From positions 457,501 through 485,000 of the forward strand of contig WPIO01000142.1 of NCBI GenBank assembly GCA_009760855.2: a stretch of DNA of 27,500 bases, read 5' to 3'. The position numbers and the translations under genes were made by a program. Below, in pieces: positions 11,100-20,290 of the stretch (within the stretch, counting starts at the first letter, position 1; the number at the start of each line of letters is the position of its first letter). The notes under the pieces are model-generated. The model worked only from the letters and a program-made list of their open reading frames with translations, was not told the origin of the DNA and made no database searches. Source of the DNA: Cristatella mucedo. Taxonomy: Eukaryota > Bryozoa > Phylactolaemata > Cristatellidae.

Positions 11100-12100
11100 A
11101 TACGATATTAAGCTAATCCACTCAGCATCAAAAGGTCGGTGAATTTGAAGAATTTCGATAAGTCATAGTGGGTCATTAGATGCCGACTGCATAATTGATT
11201 TGGACAAAACAAGCACTACTCAAGCTGTGTAAGAAAAGGTTGAGCTAGGCTATCCACAATCTGCTGTTTAAATATGGCCTGCGGGATGAACCGAACAATG
11301 ACCAGCGGTCCAGTTTGCACCTAAACTCACCCAGATTAGGGAGGGCCCAGGCGAATTGCATTCATTCAAGGAAGGGACAGTGATCTGGTAAGCAAATCCT
11401 GCGTTAGCATTGGCCGCCGGCTAGCCGGTTGGTTTGCTGGAGAGTTGGTAAATCTGAGTTGGGAGTCAAGCAGCTTCGAGCGTTGGCATCTCGCTTGGGA
11501 TGGCGTTCTAGTGAGGAATGGCTCAAGTGGAAATGCATCTGCTGTCGCCTGCTTCGAGAATAGGCATCACAGGTCGGTAGCTGTGGTTGGGGGGTTGGGT
11601 CGACTGGCCAATAGAATCAGTGGTTGCTTGACCCAGCGGTCTGGTCACGCCGCGCGAACAAGAACTTCGAGGCCGAGTGTGTGTGTGTGTTCGCGTGTAT
11701 GTGCGCATGCTTGTGTGCCCGTGTGTGCGCGAGTGCGAGCACGTGTGTGAGGTTTAATAGCATTAGAAGATTGAAGTAGCAGCTTCGGTAGAGTAAGGCA
11801 TGGCCGGCAGCCGAAAGATATGTCCCGTAATTAAGTCCAATGTATGGTTTTTCACGTCAATAGCTGTGCCGTCAGACTATTGTGGTTTGTGAGGCAGGAC
11901 AAGCAGTGTCATTTGGGCAAAAGAATGCAATGCAGCCAAAGAATGGCGAAATCTGAGCATACCCTGTTACCAAGTAGGACTGACCCTGTCACCAAATAGG
12001 ACAGACAATACCGTGGCTTTAACGGCACCAATGCCAGCTTTCTAAGGTCATGCAATGTGCCCCTTTATGGGTGACTAGGGGTGTAGTCTTTTTTTAATTA
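11100..12100. other. No gene recognised
   Basis: Short open frames only. A GT-rich patch with GTGCGCATGC-type content lies at 11679-11745. Nothing else can be assigned. Confidence 0.5.
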
Positions 12101-12103
12101 CTC

Positions 12104-12400
12104 TTGCCTAGATGGTTGGACAAAGTCGTTAGGTCCCTGCAGAGCTATGATGTGATCACGGTAGCAGCAAAGCTTCAGCATTTCCTATTTGTAGAGTCTG
12201 GTTTGTATCTTCAGCTAAAGCTGAGCATTTTTACTCGGCTGCAATGCCGAGCCATATTTAGCAGTTTAGCTGTGCCTCGGGCCAACCTCAAGTCTTTGGA
12301 GACCGTGTCTTTAGTTTAGGCTCTCCTAAGGCTTGGAACAAGATGCCGACTTACGTCACATCGGACTTGGTGACATTTAAGACTTGTGAACAGACATTTG
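12104..12400 (+). pseudogene. LINE family B-like ORF2 C-terminal remnant
   Basis: From 12104 one frame contains VESGLYLQLKLSIFTRLQC, resembling the WLPVExRIxxKLxxLTYKxLH block of LINE ORF2. From 12295 another frame reads FGDRVFSLGSPKAWNKMP and then SDLVTFKTCE, the terminal FGDRxFSxxAPKAWNxxP...LxxFK signature. The two pieces are in different frames, so the copy is disabled. No family B hairpin follows directly; 12400-12600 is unrecognised. Confidence 0.65.
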
Positions 12401-12599
12401 TGTGCGCTTACTCGTGCTGAATTTTCATGTTATCGAAATCCAATTGACATGCCGCCTTTTCAGCGCACGTTATGTAATAAAGCTTTTGAGTCTGAGCCTT
12501 TATTAAAAAAAAGTAGGTCAAGGTTTAGGGCAATAAGTGTTGAGCTCAGCTTCCATGCACAATCAGATATCGAAGATATTGGATAGCAGCTTTGGCCTG

Positions 12600-13070
12600 C
12601 CAATCAGTAGGAGCTCGATGTTTTTTGAAAGGGATTTCGTAAAGCCTGCTGAGTTTCATCCTTGAACGAATCTCAGAAAGGCCGAAAGACAGGCGTTGCA
12701 TAGCCGAGCGATGGCAAGAATGCCCATGGTGACGATGATGGTGCTGCTGCTGCTATTGATCATATCTTACGTCCTATTAGTTGCTTGGGCTCGAGCCCTT
12801 AATCCCCATGACAATGATGCATTCCTCAAGTTCCCGGCCACGGTGTGGGCGATCTAAGACGCCTTACCTACATGATTGTATAAGGACATCCGGTCGAGGT
12901 GAGACACCTGCTGACCTCGACATGCCCGGTGCAGAGTGCCAGAGTGCTCGATGCATGGTGGCTCACTCGCTGGCTGACCTCGAGCTCACTGCCTATCTAT
13001 GCATGCGTTGCTCGTGATGTGTCCCTGCAGCTGCCTAAGAAGGAAAATGTATTAACAAATGAACCGAGCA
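12600..13070. other. No gene recognised
   Basis: Open frames of about 80 codons without known motifs. A GATGATGGTGCTGCTGCTGC run lies near 12734-12755. The 3' part may be eroded LINE sequence belonging to the copy that ends at 13436. Confidence 0.4.
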
Positions 13071-13074
13071 CTAA

Positions 13075-13440
13075 ACACTATTTAGTTCGTATGCTCCCAA
13101 AGCCTGGAACTCCATCCCGACCTGCGTCAGAACATCCCCTGACCTGACCACATTTAAAAGGAACCTAAAAACACCTATTTAGGACAGCATTTAGTGGGTC
13201 CCTGTGATTCGTCCTTGATGTGCTTATGCGTGCTGACACTGTGCATGCTGCCACTAACCACATTTGCATGCTGACCCTGTGCATGTCACCCCTAACCATG
13301 TTATTCATTTTGTTTGTTTTTCAAGCATGATTTTACTTACCATTTATTTGCATTTCCCTTTGCAGCAAATGTAAAGTGCCTAGAAAGAGATTAGGTTCTC
13401 TGAGGGCGCTTTATCAAGTACATTATTATTACTGTTATTT
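13075..13440 (+). pseudogene. LINE family B 3' end, reference copy
   Basis: At 13081-13182 the + strand reads FSSYAPKAWNSIPTCVRT, then SPDLTTFKRNLKTPI and a TAG stop, the C-terminal end of a non-LTR retrotransposon ORF2. About 180 bases of 3' UTR follow, with three related CATGCTGACxCTGTGCATG-type segments, then the terminal hairpin (13373-13410) and an ATT tail. This copy links the coding signature to the hairpin/(ATT)n tail, so the isolated tails elsewhere can be assigned to this LINE or its SINE partners. Confidence 0.8.
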
Positions 13441-13554
13441 TTATTAAAGTAAAATTAGTGCCAGTGACATATGCACATGGCAAAAGTGGCATTGATTTGC
13501 CTATGCATCATGCGCTTGTTTAGTCTCAGTAGTAGTCTTGTGTCCGGGATGAAG

Positions 13555-13824
13555 CTCTCCCCCCTCTCCTCCCCCTCTCCCTCTCCTCTCCCTCCCCCTC
13601 TCCTCCCCCTCTCCCTCTCCTCTCCCTCTCCCTCTCCTCCCCCTCTCCCTCTCCTCTCCCTCTCCTTCCCCTCTCCCTCTCCTCCCCCTCTCCTCTCCCT
13701 CTCCTCCCCCTCTCCTCCCCCTCTCCCTCTCCTCTCCCTCCCCCTCTCCTCCCCCTCTCCCTCTCCTCTCCCTCTCCCTCTCCTCCCCCTCTCCCTCTCC
13801 TCCCCTCTCCCTCCCCCCTCCCCC

Positions 13825-13866
<42 letters not shown>

Positions 13867-14009
13867 CCCCCCCTCCCCTCCCCCTCTCCCCCCTCTCCTC
13901 CCCCTCTCCTCCCCCTCTCCCTCTCCTCTCCTCCCCCTCTCCCTCTCCTCCCCCTCTCCCTCTCCTCCCCTCTCCCTCTCCTCTCCCTCTCCTTCCCCTC
14001 TCCTTTTCC
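13555..14009. repeat. 455-nt uninterrupted pyrimidine tract
   Basis: Every base on the + strand from 13555 to 14009 is C or T. It is built from CTCTCC, CCCCTCTCC and similar units. A run of 38 consecutive C lies at 13826-13863. A stretch of about 67 bases starting at 13589 recurs exactly at 13735, an offset of 146 bases, so there is higher-order duplication. The long Pro/Ser/Leu or Gly/Arg/Glu frames across it are artefacts. Confidence 0.97.
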
Positions 14010-14480
14010 ATCACCATCGGGCTTGCGAGTCTCCATTAATACCGTGTTCAATTTGTCGTCCGGCAGACATACTGAGCAGCTATATCCATGTGCCATTCTA
14101 CAAAGCCTCGAGCTGTATGGGGCTGAAATGCAAATTCACTTGCTATGCGATGCAATGCACCTTGCGGCATTCCGTGCGCGACTTATGGCCAGCAGCCCGA
14201 TTAGCTTGCACGGCAAAGCAAATCGATGGTATAGCCTGATAAAGACGACAGTCTATGAAATAGCGAGTTCGGAAGTTATAAAGAAGTCCGGTGTCAAAAG
14301 AATGTACCTGAATTGGTAGCAGTAAAAAAAACGGGCGCGATCGTCAAGCAAGAATAGCTCAAGTAGTAGAGAGTTCTCTCGTGTTTGTACTCGAGAAGAG
14401 CCAGGCGTTGATGGCTCACTAAGTAAGGCAGTTGCTTTCACTGCCAGCAAACTGGTCATAGTCGGCAATGCACTTCGGCA
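14010..14480. other. No gene recognised
   Basis: Unique-looking sequence between the pyrimidine tract and a SINE. No convincing open frame outside the low-complexity run-through. Confidence 0.45.
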
Positions 14481-14484
14481 GCTA

Positions 14485-14660
14485 TACAAATAAAGCAGCT
14501 GAGTTCGGTTGCTTTTCACGGCCTCGGTCCTGAGGTCGTGGGTTCAATTCCTGCAGTGGGCGATCCTTTATCGCCACTGCAGGCGGCGGTGATAGCCGTA
14601 AAGGCTCCTCTGTTGCTATACAATAGGCTGTTAAGTCAGCTAGTATTTTATTTTATTTTT
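14485..14660 (+). repeat. tRNA-derived SINE (family 1), best copy
   Basis: An A-box-like AGCTGAGTTCGG lies at about 14497-14508 and a B box GGTTCAATTCC at 14541-14551. Directly after the B box is a hairpin: 14550-14564 pairs with 14570-14583 around the loop CCTTT with one bulged G. A GGCGGCGGTGA segment follows, then a body ending in a TTTTATTTTATTTTTTTAT tract at 14646-14663. Confidence 0.8.
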
Positions 14661-14667
14661 TTATCAC

Positions 14668-14753
14668 ATAATAATAATTATAACAATTATATACTTGATA
14701 AAGCACCTTCAGAGAACTTAAATCTCTTTCTAGGCGCTTTACATTTGCTGCAA
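14668..14753 (-). repeat. LINE family B 3' tail (minus strand)
   Basis: Reverse-strand copy of the hairpin tail: GCAAATGTAAAGCGCC on the minus strand, inner stem AGAGA/TCTCT, ending in an ATTATTAT-type tract. It lies tail-to-tail with the SINE at 14485-14660, and the two A/T tails nearly touch. Confidence 0.8.
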
Positions 14754-14900
14754 TCAAAGTTGCCGACAAGAGTGTCAGCGATTCACAAGCAGCAGTACTC
14801 ACTAGCTCGTTCCTGGTGTTACGCTGTCTCCCCCACCCGTTTTTACTCAAGTACTCACTTTCGATCGACCCAGTGAGAGCTGAAGCACTTGATTGTCTGC

Positions 14901-15145
<245 letters not shown>

Positions 15146-15756
15146 ACGTGTGCATGCATGGGAGTGTGTGTCGAGTGAGTCAGTGGGCCCACTTGAGGTG
15201 CGTACAGTCGTGCTGCATATTTTCCAATGCACCGAAGTGGCACTCGGATGTATCAGACAGTCACCTTGTGACATCTTGAATCACACTGTGGCTGGCTAGG
15301 AAGCAAGCAGCCGGTGCAGGGAGCTTTGGGCTGACTGACAATCTAGATCTCTTGCATTGTCGTCTCACTTGGCACACCGGCTAAATTTCTTACTCTTGGC
15401 CGTGAGCAGCACAGTCTCTTTATCAGCTGCTGTCACGTTTGTTGGCCACGCTGATTCCTCATTCTGTTGGGTGAGCGCCAGCTCGAATGCATTGCCTCTG
15501 CTTGGCTTGACTCCAATGCCACATCCAGCCACATGACGGTGAGTGACGGTAATAGGGCTGCCTGTTCAGGCATGTTGTTCTCACAGCAACCCACAAAGTG
15601 TGGTCGCTTCGTGGGTAGGTTGCAGAGTCCTCTCTTTCCTGTCCATGCGAACGCATGTGTGTCCGGCACTAGCTCTGATAAGCCTCAAAGACGAATGAGG
15701 TCTACTCGGAAGAGTACGCTAGAGCACGCTGAAAGCATACTGGTTATTTGGGGGGC
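15146..15756. other. No gene recognised
   Basis: Moderately GC-rich. Open frames overlap on both strands at 15433-15805 without known domains. Confidence 0.45.
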
Positions 15757-15812
15757 CAAGGCTGCAAAACAATACATTGTAGATAAAATATACTGCAATA
15801 TATAATATATAT

Positions 15813-15913
15813 AATTCATTTATATAGTGCCCCAAGAGAACTAAATCTCTATTCAGGCGCTTCACATATGCCTCGGGGCGAGCACCTTAACCGCTAGACC
15901 AAGCCAGCTCGGC
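15813..15913 (-). repeat. tRNA-headed SINE with LINE-like hairpin tail (family 2)
   Basis: On the minus strand the piece starts with GGCTTGGTCTAGCGGTTAAG, a tRNA 5' half with an A box. It passes through GTGCTCGCCCCGAGG directly into GTGAAGCGCC, the AGAGATTTAGTTCTCT inner stem and GGGGCACTATATAAATG. No B box is seen between the halves. The tail matches the tail at 20233-20290 and the family B LINE hairpin. It lies inside the hAT element. Confidence 0.7.
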
Positions 15914-16308
15914 ATATATTCGCTACAATATATTGTGCTGATTCGTTTGACAATACCAATATATTGTACAGGGTTGGTTGACAATATCAATATATTTGAC
16001 CATATATTGTAACATATAAGGTATTTTTATAAACTATTCGTCACTGTCATGTGATATATAATACATAAAAATACATAAATTGACTTCTCACACTTGAAAA
16101 GATCCAATTAAAATCATATCCGGACATATATCCGTAGAAATAATTTTTAACCAATCACAATAGTCCAAGTGCACAATACTAGTGACATTATTTTTTGTCC
16201 CTAAGGTCGCCACTTTGATGTAATGTTGAAGTTCTCGTCCTACAGTCCCACCTGACAACAAGAATACTTTACTTTGGCTAGAATCCTGTTGGTTCTGAAG
16301 CCAGTACG

Positions 16309-17940
16309 TGGAAATGCACTTGTGGAACTGTTTGCAAACAAAACGCAAAGCTCGGCTAGACGAATTTGATATCCCACATCAAGCAGAAGCACCCGAATTA
16401 TCTATAAATCTTTGACTTGGCACAACAAGTACATGGAGACGGCAAATTCGAAACACTAAGTGTAATCACCGGAACTGGCCAGTCAGTATCTGGACAGGCT
16501 ACATTGGAGTACATCCTTGATAGTCGATCAACCGATGTATTCAAATGGCTGGAATGGATCGTCATAAATGAGCTCGATTGACCTTTTGCAAAAAAAAAGA
16601 GCTCACCTGAAGCAATACGAAACTGCAACCGATCTCTGTCAAAACACTCAAGTAATACATGTTCAAGCTGGTGAAGGCAGTGGAAAAAAGATATCTGTCA
16701 ATGTCGCTACTGCTACCACTTCTGCTCTTGTGTTTGATGGCTGGTCCGAGGATTCTACACACTTTATTGGTCTTTTATGGTCTACCCTGGCAAGGAGCAT
16801 GCTGCTGATCCTGAAATTCCTCTATTGGCCTTTGCACCTCTCCTTGACGAGACGAATTTTAATGCCGAGAACCATGTTAATTTCATCAAATCGACACTTG
16901 AGTGGTACTCATCGTCTCTTAACCCCCTTTTCTGTATGATCAGAGACAACTGCTCGACCAACAAAGCAACAGTGGACCTTCTTGGTGTGCCACTTCTGGG
17001 ATGCCACAGTCACCGTTTTAATTCGGCTGTCGAGGCATACATAAGCACCTTCTTTGCCACTGAATCTGAGTTGATTGGGAAGCTCATGTCAATGTTGTCA
17101 ACACTCAAACAGTCAGGCCGATTGCTCTTGATGACATCCCTGCGCCCAGTCAAGCGCAACGTCACCCACTGGACAGGCGTTCAAGATGTGTTTCAGCGCT
17201 TCGAAAGACTCCTTCCAAATCTTGATGAGGCAGACGGTTCACACAGGTGGGCAGGAAAGCAATATTCGGGATCGCAAACAAGCATCGGCCGATTTCAAAT
17301 CTGTTACGATAGCGCTGCAGCAACTCGACGTGTCGTTGAAAGAATCGGATGTTTTATTCCAATCGATCATTGACTCGTATTCAGAGTTTTTGCCTTGGAC
17401 CACTATCTTGACAACGATGCAAATATCAGCAAATGTAAAGCGCCTAGAAAGAGATTAAGTTCTCTGAGGGCGCTTTATCAAGTGCAATATTATTATTATT
17501 ATTATCCACAGCAAAGATTTGGAAACGGCCGTCGTCAAGATATAAGCAAACAAGGAGAACGCTTACAATTCACGAAGAACGTGCTATTGTACAACTGTTG
17601 CTACCTGCAGCTCAGGACTCGGAAGAAGCTGTAGATGATGATGCTCAATTGTCTTTTGCTGAGCGAGCACTCAGGCCACAGCGTGCTGAAAAGGAGAAAG
17701 CTGGCAGCAAGTGCATCAACATGCGCTTTTTGCTTCCAACATCATGTGAGGCGGAGAGACTTTTCTCCATGGCAAAGCGAGCGTTCTGTCCTCAACGTCG
17801 TAGTTTTGCAACCCAGAACCTCGGAGGCGCTGCTTTTTCTGAATCACAACACGTTACTGTGGAATTTGGCTCTTGTCGCTTTGATAGTGAATGGGAATGA
17901 CTCAGAGACAGCTCATGATGACGAAGAAAACGAAGATGAA
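16309..17940 (+). pseudogene. hAT transposase, disrupted
   Basis: Pieces in order: a BED-type zinc finger at 16309-16402 (WKCTCG, then TNLISHIKQKHP, giving Cys-x-Cys and His-x5-His) with a TAG at 16357-16359 where a residue before TNL is expected; a VFKWLEWIVINEL segment at about 16540-16578; the first RNase H-like block with ALVFDGW at 16724-16744; the second block with RDNCSTNKATVDLLGVPLLG at 16942-17001; LRPVKRNVTHW at 17140-17172; and the C-terminal dimerisation region with LLPTSCEAERLFSMA at 17728-17772. FDGW and RDNC carry the first two expected catalytic Asp. Stops at 16357, 16405 and 16579, frame changes near 16590, 16680, 16775 and 17825, and a retroelement tail at 17428-17506 break it. 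It cannot make a working enzyme. Confidence 0.85.
17428..17506 (+). repeat. LINE family B 3' tail inside the hAT element
   Basis: GCAAATGTAAAGCGCC, inner stem AGAGA/TCTCT, GGCGCTTTATCAAGTG and (ATT)n. It interrupts the transposase reading frame between the RNase H-like part and the dimerisation region, so it landed after the transposon. No clear target duplication is seen. Confidence 0.85.
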
Positions 17941-18127
17941 TGTGAAGGGGATTGGTAAAATCACAGACACTAAATTGCACTATGTGACGTGTAAGATGTG
18001 CAATATATTGCATTGATGGCATAGAATATTGCAATGTACTGTATTTTTGGAATTAAGTATTGCAATATATTTATTGCTGAATATCAGAACATTGAATGCA
18101 ATGACAATACTATTGTGCGCAGCCTTG

Positions 18128-18629
18128 GGGGAAATTCGCGTGGTGCTCACCTGGGAGCGTGAAGCACGTGCCAACGGATGCTGCCTGCTCCGGGCTTTGC
18201 CTGCTCGCCGATCATTCCCTGCTGATAGATGCATCTATCGCACACCTCTTGTGCCGGCATGTTAGAGACCGACCAGGCCTGATATATCTGGTTTTTCTTT
18301 CAACCGCTAGGCGATATCCGTGGAAGAGCACGAAACTTGGCTCTCTCTCTCTTTCTGTCTTATGCAAACCATGAGTAGCTGGAGCTGTCTCGTTCCTTCT
18401 GACTCACGTGCTGCGATTCTGACACTTCTCGTGTAGCCGTCATTCACTCCCATCTGCTGCCCACCAAATTGTCCAAATTCAGCCATTTGTGATTCTGCTG
18501 TGCTATTCCATTTTTCTGTCTTTTCCCCTACAGCATCCTATGAGCATTATTAGCGCCTCTCCCCCGAGCTGCTTTGAGAGCAACCTATAGCGTGCTCTCT
18601 GGCGAACTACCGCCGACTTCTCATTGCCT
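18128..18629. other. No gene recognised
   Basis: Right flank of the hAT element. Short open frames only and a CT-rich patch near 18340. Confidence 0.45.
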
Positions 18630-18935
18630 TGCCTTACAGAGTTATGGAGTAGGTGCACATATAGTTACGCAACGACAACTACTCTCCTACTGCCGACCAT
18701 GGCACATCCTTTTCAGCGGCCTTGAGCTGCTACTTCTATGCTACTCACTACCTCAACTGCTCTCCTGACTCTGCTATGCTTCCCACTTTCTCTTTGTTGC
18801 GTGAGACGAAGTCTGTTGGCTACCGAATGCATACCGAAAGCCGCTTAGGCTGTGAGTGCACTATACAAAACTCTCCTGCGTAACACCCACATGGTCTTTA
18901 TGGCTTTGTGGAGTTACAGACGGAGATACATAGTG
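18630..18935 (+). pseudogene. LINE family A 3' end (plus strand)
   Basis: Plus-strand copy of the family A C-terminal tail and 3' UTR, ending GGAGTTACAGACGGAGATAC. By eye it differs at about nine positions in about 245 from the minus-strand copy at 10621-10870. The GPRLWNSLP block is not present or is eroded at the 5' edge. No pentamer tail follows. Confidence 0.85.
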
Positions 18936-19120
18936 CTTAGAAGGTGTTGTATAGCCGCAGTTCACTCTGACGTTCACTCTAGACTACCGAGACTGACCAG
19001 CAGGTCAATCTGTGCACTCTTGCATGGCAGACCATAAATTTGCTGCCTCGAATTGTACAGATCATCACAGCCAAGTGAACCGTTAAGGTTTTACGTCGTG
19101 GCAAGCTAATGGGTGACAGC

Positions 19121-19174
<54 letters not shown>

Positions 19175-20148
19175 AAAACTGCTATAGTAGGCTTCTCACT
19201 TGTTCACACTGATAGTATCGATTCCGTTGGTGTCCCATATCTGCCAGACTGAGACTGCTGAGCTATCATTTGCGGTTCCTGAATTGTAATGACTAGGAAC
19301 AAGTTATGCAAGAATCTTTGGTCAAGTATAGTTAAAGAAAAATCTATTAATAGGCATTCAGTCGTGTCCTAGCATTTGAACCAGGCAGGAATTGCACCTG
19401 AAACGTCGAGCTAAGTCAGCCAGATTATTACTGATGTTATCTATTTTTGGTTCCCGAGTTGCAATGGCTAGGAACTGGGATTACTCGATAACCTATAGCC
19501 GAGGCAGAATAAAATCCGAAGCCACGCAATAGGCTGCCAGTTGTACTTTAGTAGTTGGCTCTGGCATTTGAGCTATTTTGAGCTCTAGGGAACGTTGCCA
19601 TTAGTGTATGTCATGGGCGTCGTTGAACAATTGTGACCTTCTGCTGCTGTCAAATAGATTTGCCTACGTCATGGGTATGGACTTTGTCGCTGTCGTGTTC
19701 CGCTACTGTCGGTGTAGCTGCGTGGATTGATACGGCGCCCATAAGTCGCTAGCCGTGATGCAACGTTCAGGCATCACCGGTGTGGTCACTTGTCAGTAAG
19801 GTGGACTAGCACAGCTACTAGCGCTGTATTTTTCGGTCCAAGGACATATATGCAGAAGCTGCTGGAAGTTTTTAGCAGTATATCAGACCGTTAACATTGC
19901 AATGTCTAGCAGTTTAGATAGGCCTCTGGCTGTTCACAGGCATATGAACTTGAGAATGCTGCAACGAATTCACACATGCTTAGACAGCAGTAATGAGCAG
20001 CGAAAGATTTTGAGGAGACGATTTAATCTGTGGTGCTCACGAGAAGCAGCTGCCGAATGACCCCTGGTGCATCCAATGACCCCAAGGTCGTGGCCGATGT
20101 CGTGCACGCTCGTGCCTCGTGGCGTATGTTCAATTGCATTTCACTTTA
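18936..20148. other. No gene recognised; (GA)n and paired hairpins
   Basis: A (GA)n run lies at 19124-19172. A 27-base hairpin-forming segment at 19274-19300 recurs at 19449-19475 with four differences. The sequence around 19376-19420 weakly resembles a minus-strand SINE head. No gene is recognised. Confidence 0.5.
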
Positions 20149-20290
20149 CAGCAAATGTAAAGCGCCTAGAGAGAGATTAAGTTCTCTGAGGGCGCTTTAT
20201 CAAGTGAATTATTATTATTATTACGTCTGATGTCTGAATAGAGATTTAGTTCTCTTAAAGCGCACTATAAAAGTGAATTATATTATATTA
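20149..20290 (+). repeat. Two hairpin tails in tandem
   Basis: 20149-20224 is a full LINE family B tail (AGCGCC/GGCGCT stem, then ATT units). Right after it, 20233-20290 carries CTGAATAGAGATTTAGTTCTCT and GCGCACTATAAAAGTGAATTA, the family 2 SINE tail without a head. Two independent insertions at one point, the second into or beside the A/T tail of the first, would explain it. Confidence 0.75.

Larger units (their letters stand above)
15757..18127 (+). mobile_element. hAT DNA transposon, decayed, with BED-finger transposase
   Basis: The ends carry imperfect inverted repeats: CAAGGCTGCAAAACAATA at 15757-15774 and the complement of CAAGGCTGCGCACAATAG at 18110-18127. CAxGGCTG is a typical hAT terminus. 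Several copies of the palindrome CAATATATTG or near versions lie just inside both ends. The interior encodes a transposase with a BED zinc finger and a hAT dimerisation region (see the pseudogene entry). Two retroelement pieces are nested in it, at 15813-15913 and 17428-17506. An exact 8-bp target duplication is not clear: TTGGGGGG at 15748 and TTGGGGGA at 18125 are close, but the second overlaps the inverted repeat. The length of about 2.4 kb suits a once-autonomous element. Confidence 0.8.

Noticed and set aside
13471-14319. 282-codon Pro/Ser/Leu frame and its minus-strand Gly/Arg/Glu counterparts
   Set aside because: They are direct read-through of the purine-free tract, which cannot contain stop codons. 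No non-repetitive domain is present.
15969-15990. CAGGGTTGG as the left end of the hAT element
   Set aside because: It resembles a hAT terminus, but no matching inverted copy exists on the right, whereas CAAGGCTGC at 15757 has one at 18119-18127.
19370-19420. Possible minus-strand SINE head near GGTGCAATTCCTGCC
   Set aside because: Only a degenerate B box is visible; no A box at the right distance and no family body.
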